The notes beneath the pieces were generated by a model, which was given only the letters and a program-made list of their open reading frames with translations, did no database searches and was not told the origin of the DNA. 64,000 nucleotides of DNA. Origin: Pseudomonas syringae KCTC 12500 (GTDB lineage Bacteria; Pseudomonadota; Gammaproteobacteria; Pseudomonadales; Pseudomonadaceae). Shown here piece after piece: positions 19,080-28,631 of the stretch. Position numbers and translations under genes: made by a program. The stretch spans positions 1,387,501 through 1,451,500 of the forward strand of contig NZ_AYTM02000002.1 of the NCBI RefSeq assembly GCF_000507185.2. Reading direction: 5' to 3'. Position 1 is the stretch's first letter, and each line of letters starts with the position of its first letter.

Positions 19080-20204
19080 ATGCCCCTGCTCATCAGTCCC
19101 TTCGCTGAACTTGATCTCATTCGCCAACCCGAGCAACAGGATGAGCCCCTGCAGGCCTTCGATGCCGCTGACGAGTACCTGCTCAATCATGTTGCACAAA
19201 CAGGGCTGAGCCTGCCAAGCCGGGTTCTGGTGCTCAATGACAGTTTCGGCGCGCTGGCGGCAAGTCTCGCGCCGCATGCCACGGTGATCAGCAGTACCGA
19301 CTCGTTTCTGGCGGCACAGGCGCTGGAAAAGAATCTGGCGCGCAACGGCATGAGCTACGACGCAGTACCGCACATTCCGGCCAGCGAAGCGTTGCAGGGG
19401 CCATTCGACTGGGTGCTGATTCGTGTGCCCAAGACCCTGGCGCTGCTCGAGGAGCAACTGATACGCCTGCAAGGCCAGCTGGCCCCCGGCGCACGGGTTA
19501 TCGCTGCAGCAATGGTCAAGCATTTGCCGCGTTCGGCTGGCGACTTGCTGGAGGAATATGTCGGACCGGTCCAAGCCTCGCTGGCAGTGAAAAAAGCCAG
19601 GCTGTTGTTTGCCACGCCACAGCCCATGGAAGTGCGCACCTCGCCCTACCCGACGCGCTACCGGCTGGATGAACCGGCCATCGAACTGCTCAACCATGCC
19701 AATGTGTTCTGCCGCGACGGGCTGGACATCGGCACCCGCGCTTTCCTGCCGCATCTGCCAAAAAATCTTGGCACGGCACGGGTCGCGGACCTGGGTTGCG
19801 GTAACGGCGTACTGGCCATCGCCAGTGCGCTGGACAACCCGCAGGCGCACTACACGCTGGTCGACGAGTCGTTCATGGCCGTGCAATCGGCAGCCGAGAA
19901 CTGGCAAGCGACGCTGGGTGATCGCGACGTACGGATTCAAGCAGGCGACGGTCTGGAGATGCAGGAGCCTGATTCGCTGGATGTGGTGCTGTGCAACCCG
20001 CCCTTCCACCAGCAACAAGTGGTCGGCGACTTTCTTGCCTGGCGGATGTTCCTTCAGGCCCGGGCCGCTCTGGTGACTGGCGGGGCGCTGTACATCGTCG
20101 GCAATCGCCACCTGGGTTATCACACCAAGCTGTCGCGCCTGTTCCGCGGCGTCGAACAAGTCGCCGCTACGCCGAAATTCGTGATCCTGAAAGCCCGCAA
20201 GTAA
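19080..20204 (+). CDS. rlmG: 23S rRNA (guanine-N2)-methyltransferase RlmG
   Basis: 374 residues, close to E. coli RlmG (modifies G1835 of 23S rRNA). The N-terminal half is a degenerate methyltransferase-like domain. The C-terminal half carries the SAM motif VADLGCGNGVLAI and the catalytic motif LCNPPFH. The two-domain layout also fits RsmC (m2G1207 of 16S rRNA), which is the main alternative; the N-terminal sequence fits RlmG better. The ATG at 19080 was preferred to a codon seven positions upstream. No ribosome site is strong. Confidence 0.85.
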   Translation: MPLLISPFAELDLIRQPEQQDEPLQAFDAADEYLLNHVAQTGLSLPSRVLVLNDSFGALAASLAPHATVISSTDSFLAAQALEKNLARNGMSYDAVPHIPASEALQGPFDWVLIRVPKTLALLEEQLIRLQGQLAPGARVIAAAMVKHLPRSAGDLLEEYVGPVQASLAVKKARLLFATPQPMEVRTSPYPTRYRLDEPAIELLNHANVFCRDGLDIGTRAFLPHLPKNLGTARVADLGCGNGVLAIASALDNPQAHYTLVDESFMAVQSAAENWQATLGDRDVRIQAGDGLEMQEPDSLDVVLCNPPFHQQQVVGDFLAWRMFLQARAALVTGGALYIVGNRHLGYHTKLSRLFRGVEQVAATPKFVILKARK

Positions 20205-20221
20205 CCCACGCCCACGGCACA

Positions 20222-20262
20222 AAAAAAGACCCCCTTGCCACGCGAGTGGCAAGAGGGTCGCA
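20222..20262 (-). terminator. Rho-independent terminator of the cio operon
   Basis: On the minus strand a stem GACCCTCTTGCCAC / GTGGCAAGGGGGTC with a 4-base loop and one mismatch is followed by seven T. It ends the leftward cioA-cioB-DUF2474 transcript and lies just past the convergent rlmG stop. Confidence 0.85.
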
Positions 20263-20296
20263 AAACGTGTCCGCAGACACGAACGGGAATTCAGTA

Positions 20297-20464
20297 TCAG
20301 TGTGTCGTCAGGCCCGCTGCGCTCATGAACATGCGCATCAGGCTGGCCACGATGAACAGCGCGAATACGCTGCCCGCCCAGATTCCGACCAGCCAGGCCA
20401 GTCGTTGCCAGAGCGGCTTGCTCAGCGCCGGATCAGGATCGTGCATGGAATTTTTACCAGACAT
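20297..20464 (-). CDS. DUF2474-type small membrane protein of the cytochrome bd/Cio operon
   Basis: 55 residues with one membrane helix (about residues 23-43: LVGIWAGSVFALFIVASLM) after a short hydrophilic start. It follows cioB by 21 bp. Small proteins in this position (CydX or DUF2474 families) associate with bd-type oxidases. The ATG at 20464 has GAGGAG seven bases upstream; the ATG two codons earlier is too close to that site. The sequence pattern PLWQRLAWLVGIW...SVFALFIVASLMR fits DUF2474. Confidence 0.75.
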   Translation of the reverse strand: MSGKNSMHDPDPALSKPLWQRLAWLVGIWAGSVFALFIVASLMRMFMSAAGLTTH

Positions 20465-20485
20465 CGTCATTCTCCTCGGTTCGGA

Positions 20486-21493
20486 CTAGTGATAACCGTC
20501 TGCAGCCGTCACCTTGCCGCGGAACACGTAGTAGCTCCAGAAGGTGTAGCCCAGGATGAACGGAATGATGAACAGCGTGCCCACCAGCATGAAGCCCTGG
20601 CTCTGCGGCGGCGCGGCGGCTGCCCAGATCGATACCGACGGCGGGATGATGTTTGGCCACAGACTGATGCCCAGACCGCTGTAACCCAGGAAGATCAGCA
20701 ACAGGGTCAGCAGAAACGGCGTGTAGTGGGCATTGCGGGCCACCGCCTTGAACAGACCATACATGGTCACCAGCACCAGAATCGGTACCGGCATGAACCA
20801 GAACAGGTTGGGCATGCTGAACCAGCGATGCGCGATATCAGCGTGGGCCAGCGGCGTCCACAGGCTGACCACGCCCATGACCGCGAGCACCGCAAGGGCC
20901 AGCGGACGCGCCAGATCATGCATCGCCTTCTGCAGCGAGCCTTCGGTTTTCATGATCAGCCAAGTGCAGCCCAGCAGCGCATAGGCGACGATCAAGGCCA
21001 GCCCGCAGAACATCGGGAACGGCGAGAGCCAGTCCAGCGAGCCCCCGGCAAACTGGCGATCGACCACCGGAATACCTTCAATGTAGGTACCCAGCGCCAC
21101 GCCCTGGAAGAAGGTCGCAGCCAGCGAGCCGCCAATGAACGCCTTGTCCCACCAGTGGCGCTTCAGTTCGGTCGCCTTGAAGCGGAACTCGAATGCCACG
21201 CCACGGAAAATCAGGCCCATGAGCATGAACATCAGCGGCAGGTACAGCGCAGACAGGACCACCGAGTAGGCCAGCGGGAATGCACCGAACAGTGCCGCAC
21301 CGCCCAGCACCAGCCAGGTTTCGTTGCCGTCCCAGACCGGCGCAACGGTGTTCATCATCACATCGCGGTCGGAACTGTCTTTCATGAACGGGAAGAGAAT
21401 CCCGATACCCAGATCGAAGCCGTCCATCACCACGTACATCATGATGCCGAAGACGATGATGATGGCCCAGATCAGCGGAAGATCGATACCCAT
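20486..21493 (-). CDS. cioB: Cyanide-insensitive quinol oxidase subunit II
   Basis: 335 residues, polytopic; subunit II of a cytochrome bd-type oxidase, which stabilises subunit I. Typical motifs: MDGFDLGIGILFPF near the start, PVWDGNETWLVLGGAALFGAFP, and a conserved GFMLVGTLFIIPFILGYTFW near the end. It begins 3 bp after the cioA stop, so the two are translationally linked. The pair reduces O2 to water with ubiquinol in the inner membrane. Confidence 0.93.
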   Translation of the reverse strand: MGIDLPLIWAIIIVFGIMMYVVMDGFDLGIGILFPFMKDSSDRDVMMNTVAPVWDGNETWLVLGGAALFGAFPLAYSVVLSALYLPLMFMLMGLIFRGVAFEFRFKATELKRHWWDKAFIGGSLAATFFQGVALGTYIEGIPVVDRQFAGGSLDWLSPFPMFCGLALIVAYALLGCTWLIMKTEGSLQKAMHDLARPLALAVLAVMGVVSLWTPLAHADIAHRWFSMPNLFWFMPVPILVLVTMYGLFKAVARNAHYTPFLLTLLLIFLGYSGLGISLWPNIIPPSVSIWAAAAPPQSQGFMLVGTLFIIPFILGYTFWSYYVFRGKVTAADGYH

Positions 21494-21496
21494 GGC

Positions 21497-22936
21497 TTAA
21501 ATCCCCTTGCCGTGACGGTCAAGATTGTCGCCATCTTCTTCGCCTTCAACAGCGGCGGAGAGCGGACGGGCCGGTGTGCGTTGCTGGCCGGGACCACCGT
21601 GAGGCACATGTTCGACATAGGCCTTCGGCCCTTTGCGAACCAGACGCATCATGTAGCCAAGGCCTGTGCCGAAGAGCACGAAGTAGACGACCACGAACAG
21701 CACCAGGGTGATGCTCATCTGCGCCACGCTGTGCCCGGACGAGGCATCGGCGGTACGCATCAGGCCGTACACGACCCACGGCTGACGGCCGATTTCAGTG
21801 GTGAACCAGCCGGCGAGAATCGCGATCAGGCCAGACGGCCCCATCCACAACGCCAGGTACAGGAACGGACGCGAGTTATACAGCGTGCCGCGCTTGCGCA
21901 GCCACAGGCTCCACAGGCCGGTGAAGATCATCAGCATGCCAAGGGCGACCATGACCCGGAACGACCAGAACACGATTGTCGAATTAGGGCGATCCTCGGG
22001 CTTGAATTCCTTGAGCGCAGGCACCTGCTTGTCGAGACTGTGGGTCAGGATCAGGCTGCCCAGGTACGGAATTTCCACCGCGTACTTGGTTCGTTCTTCC
22101 TTCATGTCGGGAATGCCGAACAGGATAAGCGGGGTCGGTTCGTCACCGACGTTCTCCCAGTGACCTTCGATGGCCGCAATCTTCGCAGGCTGATGCTTGA
22201 GCGTATTCAGACCGTGGAAGTCACCGACGACAGCCTGGACAGGCGCCACCAGCAGGGCCATCCACATGGCCATCGAGAGCATCTTGCGCACCGCAGGCGT
22301 GTCGCGGCCCCGCAACAGGTGCCAGGCGGCCGACGAACCGACGAAGAACGCCGTCGCCACGAACGCGGCAATGGCCATGTGCGTCAGGCGATAAGGGAAC
22401 GACGGGTTGAAGACCACGGCGAACCAGTCAGTGGGAATGATCCGACCGTCGATGATCTCGAACCCTTGCGGTGTCTGCATCCAGCTGTTGGACGACAGAA
22501 TCCAGAAGGTGGAGATCAGCGTGCCGATGGCAACCATTACCGTGGAGAAGAAGTGCAGTCTGCGGCCGACACGGTTCCAGCCGAACAGCATCACGCCGAG
22601 GAAGCCCGCTTCCAGGAAGAACGCGGTCAGTACCTCGTAGGTCAGCAGCGGCCCGGTCACAGCACCTGCGAAGTCGGAGAAGCGGCTCCAGTTGGTGCCG
22701 AACTGGTAGGCCATGACAAGCCCGGAAACCACGCCCATGCCGAAGTTGACTGCAAAAATCTTCGACCAGAAGTGGTACAGGTCACGGTAGACGTCATCGC
22801 GGGTCTTCAGCCACAGACCTTCGAGCACAGCCAGGTAACTTGCCAGACCGATGGTGATGGCAGGAAACAGGATGTGGAACGAAATCGTGAATGCGAACTG
22901 AATCCGGGCGAGATCTATAGCCTCTAAACCGAACAT
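21497..22936 (-). CDS. cioA: Cyanide-insensitive quinol oxidase subunit I
   Basis: 479 residues, shorter than E. coli CydA (522), as expected for the short Q-loop CioA type. Heme ligands are suggested by the His in FHILFPAITIG near the start and by the GRQPWVVYGLMRTADA block. Eight or nine membrane helices are predicted by eye. The start MFGLEAIDLARIQFAF at 22936 has a GAGAGG ribosome site. A possible Anr site lies about 150 bp upstream. The family resists cyanide and serves at low oxygen. Confidence 0.93.
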   Translation of the reverse strand: MFGLEAIDLARIQFAFTISFHILFPAITIGLASYLAVLEGLWLKTRDDVYRDLYHFWSKIFAVNFGMGVVSGLVMAYQFGTNWSRFSDFAGAVTGPLLTYEVLTAFFLEAGFLGVMLFGWNRVGRRLHFFSTVMVAIGTLISTFWILSSNSWMQTPQGFEIIDGRIIPTDWFAVVFNPSFPYRLTHMAIAAFVATAFFVGSSAAWHLLRGRDTPAVRKMLSMAMWMALLVAPVQAVVGDFHGLNTLKHQPAKIAAIEGHWENVGDEPTPLILFGIPDMKEERTKYAVEIPYLGSLILTHSLDKQVPALKEFKPEDRPNSTIVFWSFRVMVALGMLMIFTGLWSLWLRKRGTLYNSRPFLYLALWMGPSGLIAILAGWFTTEIGRQPWVVYGLMRTADASSGHSVAQMSITLVLFVVVYFVLFGTGLGYMMRLVRKGPKAYVEHVPHGGPGQQRTPARPLSAAVEGEEDGDNLDRHGKGI

Positions 22937-23355
22937 AAGATGTTCCTCTCTCAGATGAAACGTGCTGCCGGCCACAGGCCAACAGCGATTGCCCCCACGG
23001 TAATGAGTGCTTGTGTTTCTTTATTCTGGCGTTTCCAAAAGCGAAAACGCTGGTCGATGCACTGATCATTGCCTTAACGCAATGACGCAGATCAATCGAC
23101 CATCAAAGAGTAGTCCTGTTCAGCCATTAAAGTTGTGTGGTCTATTGTCGCGTGGCGGTTTGTCTCACCTGCAGAGCAAGTGCAGACGCGGAGCCCTTCC
23201 GGACACCTATCGTTCCTCACGGCTGTGGGAATGCAGCTCGTGACGCTGCGCGTCACATCTGCGCCGCACCGCCTGCACAAGAGGACACAGAGCGCCACCC
23301 ACTGCATGCCAATGCAGAGCATTGGCACGATAGGCAGTTGGCTGTGCGTTTACTG
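22937..23355. repeat. cioA leader and REP-like palindromes
   Basis: The first ~160 bp form the upstream region of cioA. The part about 23150-23345 has REP-type sequence with short palindromes such as GTGACG/CGTCAC (about 23239-23254) and two nested CATTGGCA-type words near 23310-23330. Similar words (ACCTATCG-TCCTCACG) recur near 45430. No gene was seen. Confidence 0.5.
23082..23095 (-). promoter_or_regulatory. Possible Anr/FNR box upstream of cioA
   Basis: TTGATCTGCGTCAT on the minus strand. The Anr/FNR consensus is TTGAT-N4-ATCAA: the left half is perfect, the right half matches three of five bases. It sits about 146 bp before the cioA ATG. Cio operons are known to respond to Anr in P. aeruginosa; the site is otherwise unsupported. 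Confidence 0.35.
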
Positions 23356-25557
23356 TTACAACAGCTTATCCAGCGTGATCGGAAACTCGCGGATCCGTTT
23401 GCCGGTGGCGTGATAGATCGCGTTGGCAATCGCTGCCGGCACACCCACAATGCCGATCTCGCCGACGCCCTTGGAACCCAGCGCGTTGACAATGTCGTCG
23501 TGCTCTTCGACAAACAGCACGTCGATATCACCAATGTCAGCGTTCACCGGGATGTGGTACTCGGCCAGGCTGTGGTTCATCGGACGGCCCAGGTCGTGGT
23601 CAAGCATCGCCTCTTCCTGAAGCGCCATGCCCATGCCCCAGACAACGCCACCCAGAATCTGACTGCGCGCCATTTTCGGGTTCACTACCCTGCCCGCTGC
23701 GACGGCACTGACCACACGATTGACCTTGATAGTGCCCAGATCCTCGTCGACCAGCACTTCGACGAACACCGCCGAGTGCGTGGCTGCCGCATAGGCTTCG
23801 CGCTTCTTGTCCGGCTCGGCGTCGACTTGCACCTCAATGACACCATGGGCCTGAGACGCTGCCAGTTCAGCCATCGATAGCGCCTGATCGCCGACATACA
23901 GCTTGCCCGCTTCGAAGCGCACCTCATCCGGCGTTACAGAAGCGAATTGCGGATGCAGCCCTTTGGCAACTTCCAGTACCTGACGCTGCAACGCCTGGCA
24001 GGCCTGTTGCACCGCAGTACCGACTGAAGACACCGTGAACGAGCCGCCCTGCAACGGCGCAGTCGGCAACGAAGAGTCGCCCAGCAGGAAGCTGACGTTA
24101 TCCACCTCGATACCCGACGACTCTGCAGCGATCTGCGTCATCACGGTGTAAGTGCCGGTGCCGATGTCGGTGGTAGCACTGCTGACCACCAGCTTGCCGT
24201 CCGCTTGCAAGCGCGCCTTGGCGCTGGCCTTCATCTGCATGGCCTCCCAGACACCACCCGCCATGCCCCAGCCAACCAGCTGGCGGCCTTGGCGCATGCT
24301 GCGGGGCTCAGGGTTGCGGCTGGACCAGCCAAAGCGTTCGGCACCCTGTGCGTAGCATTCGCGCAATTCCTTGCTCGAATACGGCTTGTCTTCGTTACCG
24401 TTGCGCTCGGCGTAGTTGGTCAGGCGCAGGCGCACCGGGTCGATGGCCAAGGCGTAAGCCAGTTCGTCCATGGCGCATTCCAGGCCGATCATGCCCAGGG
24501 CAGCACCGGGCGCACGCATGTCGAGCGGCGTAAAGACGTCCAGCGGCACCAGTTTGTAGGTCAGCTGCACGTTGTCGCAGTGGTAGAGCATGCCGCTCCA
24601 CTCCACGACGTGCTCGCTGAAGTCCTCGAAGCGCGAAGTCTGCCCGATGGCCTCATGACCGACCGCCAGCAAACGACCGTTGGCAGCCGCGCCCAGACGC
24701 AGGCGCTGAACAGTGCGCGGGCGATAACCGAAGGTGAACATCTGCTGCCGGGTCAGCGTCAGGCGCACGGAGCGCTTGAGGTGCAGTGCAGCCATCACCG
24801 CCAGCGGCAACTGATACTGCGGGCGCAGGCCAGAACCGAAAGCACCACCGACAAAGGCGGCCAGCACACGGATCTTGTCCTTTTCCAGGCCGAAGACCTT
24901 GTGCAGGTAGTCCTGACAGTTTTGCGTGCCTTGGGTCTTGTCGTGAATCTGCAAGCTGCCGTCGGCCTGATACAGGACGGTCGACGCATGCGGTTCCATC
25001 GGGTTGTGGTATTCGCTGGGCGTGCTGTACGTCACGTCCACGCTCAACGCCGAGCTGGCCAGTTCCCCCTCGAAGTTGCCACGCGGCGGCGGCAATTCGG
25101 CAGGCGCGTCATAGGCGGTGTCGAGCATAGCCTGCAGATCGGTCTGGTGCTCCTGCTGCTCGTATTCGATACGCACCAGCGAGCCGGCGTGCCGCGCCAG
25201 CTCCAGCGTATCGGCGACGACCAGCGCGAGTGGTTGGCCGCTGTACATCACGTTGTCGTTGTAAAAAGGACGAAACGGCGAACCGTCGGCCGAATCGGCG
25301 TCCTCATAGTTTTCGTCGTAACTGGCCAGCCACGGACGATTGGTGTGGTCAATGACAGCGACCACACCCGGAACCTTCAACGCTTCGCTTGTATCGATGC
25401 TGGCGACGCGACCGTTGGCGATGGTGCTGGAGACCACGCTGCCATACAGCAACCCTTCTTCAGGGTATTCGCCGGCGTAACGTGCGCCACCGGTCACTTT
25501 CAATCGGCCGTCGACGCGGTCCACAGGCTTGCCCATTGGCGAAAATGGCTGGTTCAT
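23356..25557 (-). CDS. Molybdenum hydroxylase, molybdopterin-binding large subunit (PaoC/YagR type)
   Basis: 733 residues of the xanthine dehydrogenase/aldehyde oxidase family. It binds the molybdenum-cytosine-dinucleotide cofactor and oxidises aldehydes or heteroaromatics. Features: N-terminal GKPVDRVDGRLKVTGGARYAGE domain, the cofactor region GGAFGSGLRP (about residue 243) and the active-site Glu segment GVGEIGIVGVPAA near the C-terminus. The length equals E. coli PaoC. No twin-arginine signal is on this subunit. Its ATG overlaps the end of the FAD subunit by 4 bp. Substrate unknown; aldehydes are the best guess from similarity to PaoABC. Confidence 0.88.
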   Translation of the reverse strand: MNQPFSPMGKPVDRVDGRLKVTGGARYAGEYPEEGLLYGSVVSSTIANGRVASIDTSEALKVPGVVAVIDHTNRPWLASYDENYEDADSADGSPFRPFYNDNVMYSGQPLALVVADTLELARHAGSLVRIEYEQQEHQTDLQAMLDTAYDAPAELPPPRGNFEGELASSALSVDVTYSTPSEYHNPMEPHASTVLYQADGSLQIHDKTQGTQNCQDYLHKVFGLEKDKIRVLAAFVGGAFGSGLRPQYQLPLAVMAALHLKRSVRLTLTRQQMFTFGYRPRTVQRLRLGAAANGRLLAVGHEAIGQTSRFEDFSEHVVEWSGMLYHCDNVQLTYKLVPLDVFTPLDMRAPGAALGMIGLECAMDELAYALAIDPVRLRLTNYAERNGNEDKPYSSKELRECYAQGAERFGWSSRNPEPRSMRQGRQLVGWGMAGGVWEAMQMKASAKARLQADGKLVVSSATTDIGTGTYTVMTQIAAESSGIEVDNVSFLLGDSSLPTAPLQGGSFTVSSVGTAVQQACQALQRQVLEVAKGLHPQFASVTPDEVRFEAGKLYVGDQALSMAELAASQAHGVIEVQVDAEPDKKREAYAAATHSAVFVEVLVDEDLGTIKVNRVVSAVAAGRVVNPKMARSQILGGVVWGMGMALQEEAMLDHDLGRPMNHSLAEYHIPVNADIGDIDVLFVEEHDDIVNALGSKGVGEIGIVGVPAAIANAIYHATGKRIREFPITLDKLL

Positions 25558-26543
25558 TGGGCGCTCCCTCCTGTTGCGGCATCGCTCAGGGCACGGATGA
25601 TCGCGCGGCGGGCCAGTCTGACTTTGAAACCGTTGTGCTCCAGAGGCTGGGCATCTTCAAGCATGGCGTCTGCGGCAGCGGCGAAGTTCTCGCGGGTGAC
25701 CGGCTTGCCGACCAACAGTGTTTCGACGGCCTTGTCGCGCCACGGCTTGTGCGCGACACCGCCCAATGCCAGACGCACGTCGCGAATCACGTCGCCGTCC
25801 AGATCGATGGCGGCAGCCACCGATATCAGGGCAAACGCGTAGGACGCACGGTCGCGGATCTTCAGATAAGCGTTGTGGCTGACAAAGCCGTTTGCAGGCA
25901 GCTCGACGGCGACAATCAACTCATCGTCAGCCAACTGATTGTCACGTTGCGGCGCATCACCCGGCAGGCGATGGAAATCCGCGAACTCGATGGTGCGGCG
26001 ACCGGCACGTCCCTGAACGTGCACCACGGCCTCCAGCGCAGCAAGTGCCACGCACATGTCGGACGGGTGAGTCGCGACGCAGTCCTCGCTGGCACCCAGG
26101 ATCGCGTGAATGCGATTCAGGCCGGTGCGCGCCGGGCAGCCACTGCCCGGCTCGCGCTTGTTGCACGGCACGCCGGTGTCATAGAAGTAGTAGCAGCGGG
26201 TGCGTTGCAGCAGGTTGCCGCCGGTACTGGCCATGTTGCGCAGCTGCGGCGAAGCACCGGCCAGCACGGCTTTGCTCAGCAGCGGGTAACGCGCTTCGAT
26301 CAGCGGGTGATAGGCCAGGTCGGCGTTGCTGACCAACGCACCGATCATCACACCGCCCGAGGCGGTCTCACTGACATCCCTTAAAGGCAGGCCAGTGATG
26401 TCGATCAGGTGCTCGGGCGTGGCGACGTTTTCTTTCATCAGGTCAAGCAGATTGGTGCCGCCCGCAATGAAACGCGTGGCCGGTCCGCTCAGGTTGACCG
26501 CCGCAGTGATGTCGGTCGGCTTGCTGTAGGTGAACGGATTCAT
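25554..26543 (-). CDS. Molybdenum hydroxylase FAD-binding medium subunit (PaoB/YagS type)
   Basis: 329 residues; the FAD domain is recognised by AGGTNLLDLMKENV and ASTGGNLLQRTRC. An inserted Cys cluster (Cys-11-Cys, then GSGCPA) matches the [4Fe-4S] insertion of E. coli PaoB, which ordinary xanthine dehydrogenases lack. I chose the ATG MNPFTYSKP at 26543, which overlaps the iron-sulfur gene stop; longer starts read into that gene. It acts as the electron link between the Fe-S and Mo subunits. Confidence 0.88.
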   Translation of the reverse strand: MNPFTYSKPTDITAAVNLSGPATRFIAGGTNLLDLMKENVATPEHLIDITGLPLRDVSETASGGVMIGALVSNADLAYHPLIEARYPLLSKAVLAGASPQLRNMASTGGNLLQRTRCYYFYDTGVPCNKREPGSGCPARTGLNRIHAILGASEDCVATHPSDMCVALAALEAVVHVQGRAGRRTIEFADFHRLPGDAPQRDNQLADDELIVAVELPANGFVSHNAYLKIRDRASYAFALISVAAAIDLDGDVIRDVRLALGGVAHKPWRDKAVETLLVGKPVTRENFAAAADAMLEDAQPLEHNGFKVRLARRAIIRALSDAATGGSAQ

Positions 26544-27070
26544 GCGTTCACCTCCGGCTTCGGCGCTGCATTGTGGAACTGAGGCAGCGCCTCTTCGACG
26601 GCGGCGAGGATATTGCTGTAGGCACCGCAGCGGCACAGGTTACCGCTCATCAGTTCCTGAATCTCGGCATGCGTGCTGGCGCGCCCCTCATTGGCAAGCC
26701 CGACAGCCGAGCAGATTTGCCCGGGCGTGCAGTAGCCGCACTGGAACGCATCGTTCTTGATGAACGCCTGCTGCATGGGGTGCAACTGGTCGCCATCGGC
26801 CAGGCCTTCAATGGTGGTCAGCTCGGCGCCGTCACACATGATCGCCAGCGTCAGGCAGGCATTGATGCGCGTGCCGTCGCGCAGTACGGTACACGCACCG
26901 CACTGGCCGTGGTCGCAGCCTTTCTTGGTGCCGACCAGATCGAGCTGATCGCGCAGCAGGTCAAGCAAGGTGGTCCAGGGCAGCACATCCAGTTGGCGGA
27001 GCTGTCCGTTCAGGGTTAGGGAAATCGCGTGGGCGGCGAAGTCCTGGGGGTTCGGGGTCGTTGCACTCAT
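26540..27070 (-). CDS. Molybdenum hydroxylase [2Fe-2S] small subunit (PaoA/YagT type)
   Basis: 176 residues. Two [2Fe-2S] sites are visible: the plant-ferredoxin type (GCDHGQCGACTV, then INAC) and the alpha-helical type (CGYCTPGQICS and GNLCRCGAY). It is the first gene of a three-gene operon with 4-bp overlaps (Fe-S, FAD, Mo). I chose the Met at 27070 over one eight codons upstream. E. coli PaoA carries a Tat signal; here I see none, so this complex may be cytoplasmic or the start may be longer. No accessory MocA/PaoD gene is in view. Confidence 0.87.
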   Translation of the reverse strand: MSATTPNPQDFAAHAISLTLNGQLRQLDVLPWTTLLDLLRDQLDLVGTKKGCDHGQCGACTVLRDGTRINACLTLAIMCDGAELTTIEGLADGDQLHPMQQAFIKNDAFQCGYCTPGQICSAVGLANEGRASTHAEIQELMSGNLCRCGAYSNILAAVEEALPQFHNAAPKPEVNA

Positions 27071-27335
27071 GGAAACCTCACGGTAGGCGGTCACTTAGCG
27101 CACTTTTTATGCGTCTTAAGGGGTGGGACTTCGCGAGGTTTGCAACGTTCAGGCTTTCTTGATGAGCGTACTTGTCATCGAAAGGCCGTCATCCACAGGC
27201 AGCCATCCCGCCAAGCTGCTGGTATGATGCGCGGCTTTTTCCGACCCGCAAAAATCAAACGGGCTGCCCTGCAGTCTGTGCATTGCTGTTGGAGTCGATC
27301 ATTCACGACGCGCGCCGCGTCACGGAGAGCCAGAC

Positions 27336-28631
27336 ATGCTGGAAAGGCTGTTTCAACTCAAGGCACACAACACCAACGTGCGGACCGAGATTCTTGCGGG
27401 CGTCACGACTTTCCTGGCGATGGCTTACATCCTGTTCGTCAACCCGAGCATCCTCGGCGAAACCGGCATGGACAAGGGCGCGGTATTCGTCGCCACCTGC
27501 CTGGCAGCGGCCATCGGCTCGACGGTGATGGGCCTGATCGCCAACTACCCGATTGCTCTGGCACCGGGCATGGGCCTGAACGCCTTCTTTACCTACACCG
27601 TGGTCCTGCACATGGGCCACAGCTGGCAGGTAGCGCTGGGCGCGGTGTTCATTTCAGCGGTGATGTTCTTCATCCTGTCCATCTTCCGCATCCGTGAATG
27701 GATCATCAACAGCATTCCCCTGCCCCTGCGTTCGGCGATTGCGGCCGGTATCGGCCTGTTCCTGGCGCTGATCGCCCTGCATAACGCCGGAATCGTGGTC
27801 AGCAACCCGGCGACCATGGTCGGCATGGGCGATCTCAAGCAGCCCGCCCCGGTACTGGCGACGCTGGGCTTCTTTCTGATCGTAGCCCTGGACTACCTCA
27901 AGGTGCGCGGCGCCGTGCTGATCGGCATCCTAGCGGTGACCCTGGTGTCCATCGCCCTGGGCTTCTCGCCGTTTGGCGGTGTGGTGTCGATGCCGCCTTC
28001 GCTGGCACCGACCTTCATGCAACTGGACATCATGGGTGCGCTGGACGTCGGTCTGGTCAGCATCATCTTCGCCTTCCTGTTCGTCGACATCTTCGACAAC
28101 TCCGGCACCCTGATCGGCGTGGCCAAACGCGCCGGGCTGATGGGCAAGGACGGGCACATGCCGAAGATGGGCCGTGCGCTGATCGCCGACAGTACTGCCG
28201 CGATGGCCGGCTCACTGCTGGGCACCTCGACCACCACCAGCTACATCGAGTCGGCGGCGGGCGTCAGCGCCGGTGGCCGCACAGGTCTGACTGCCGTGGT
28301 GGTCGCCGTGCTGTTTCTGCTGGCGCTGTTCTTCGCTCCACTGGCCGGCAGCGTGCCCGCCTTCGCGACGGCACCCGCGCTGCTGTTCGTCGCCGTGTTG
28401 ATGGCGTCCGGCATGGCGGAAATCGACTGGGATGACATCACGGTCGCAGCGCCAGTAGTCATCACGGCCCTGGCCATGCCATTCACCTACTCCATCGCCA
28501 ACGGCATTGCCTTTGGCTTCATTTCCTGGACAGCGATCAAGCTGCTGTCGGGACGCTGGCGCGAGCTGAATTCGGCGCTGGTGATTCTGTCGATCCTGTT
28601 CGTGATCAAGCTGGGCTGGTTCAACGCATGA
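27336..28631 (+). CDS. NCS2-family purine permease (adenine/guanine/hypoxanthine type)
   Basis: 431 residues, polytopic inner-membrane protein of the AzgA-like branch of NCS2 (E. coli AdeP/GhxP relatives). Characteristic segments: [20 protein letters not shown] at the N-terminus, [14 protein letters not shown], and [20 protein letters not shown]. It imports purine bases with protons. A GGAGAG ribosome site precedes the ATG. Its stop overlaps the trmA start (ATGA), so the two are probably co-transcribed although functionally unrelated apart from nucleobase or RNA metabolism. No purine riboswitch was recognised in the 265-bp leader. Confidence 0.9.
   Translation: MLERLFQLKAHNTNVRTEILAGVTTFLAMAYILFVNPSILGETGMDKGAVFVATCLAAAIGSTVMGLIANYPIALAPGMGLNAFFTYTVVLHMGHSWQVALGAVFISAVMFFILSIFRIREWIINSIPLPLRSAIAAGIGLFLALIALHNAGIVVSNPATMVGMGDLKQPAPVLATLGFFLIVALDYLKVRGAVLIGILAVTLVSIALGFSPFGGVVSMPPSLAPTFMQLDIMGALDVGLVSIIFAFLFVDIFDNSGTLIGVAKRAGLMGKDGHMPKMGRALIADSTAAMAGSLLGTSTTTSYIESAAGVSAGGRTGLTAVVVAVLFLLALFFAPLAGSVPAFATAPALLFVAVLMASGMAEIDWDDITVAAPVVITALAMPFTYSIANGIAFGFISWTAIKLLSGRWRELNSALVILSILFVIKLGWFNA

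Noticed and set aside
19991..22927. Very long (978 codons) plus-strand open frame opposite cioA/cioB
   Set aside because: His/Gln/Arg-rich low-complexity translation typical of antisense to membrane genes; the minus strand encodes clear Cio subunits.
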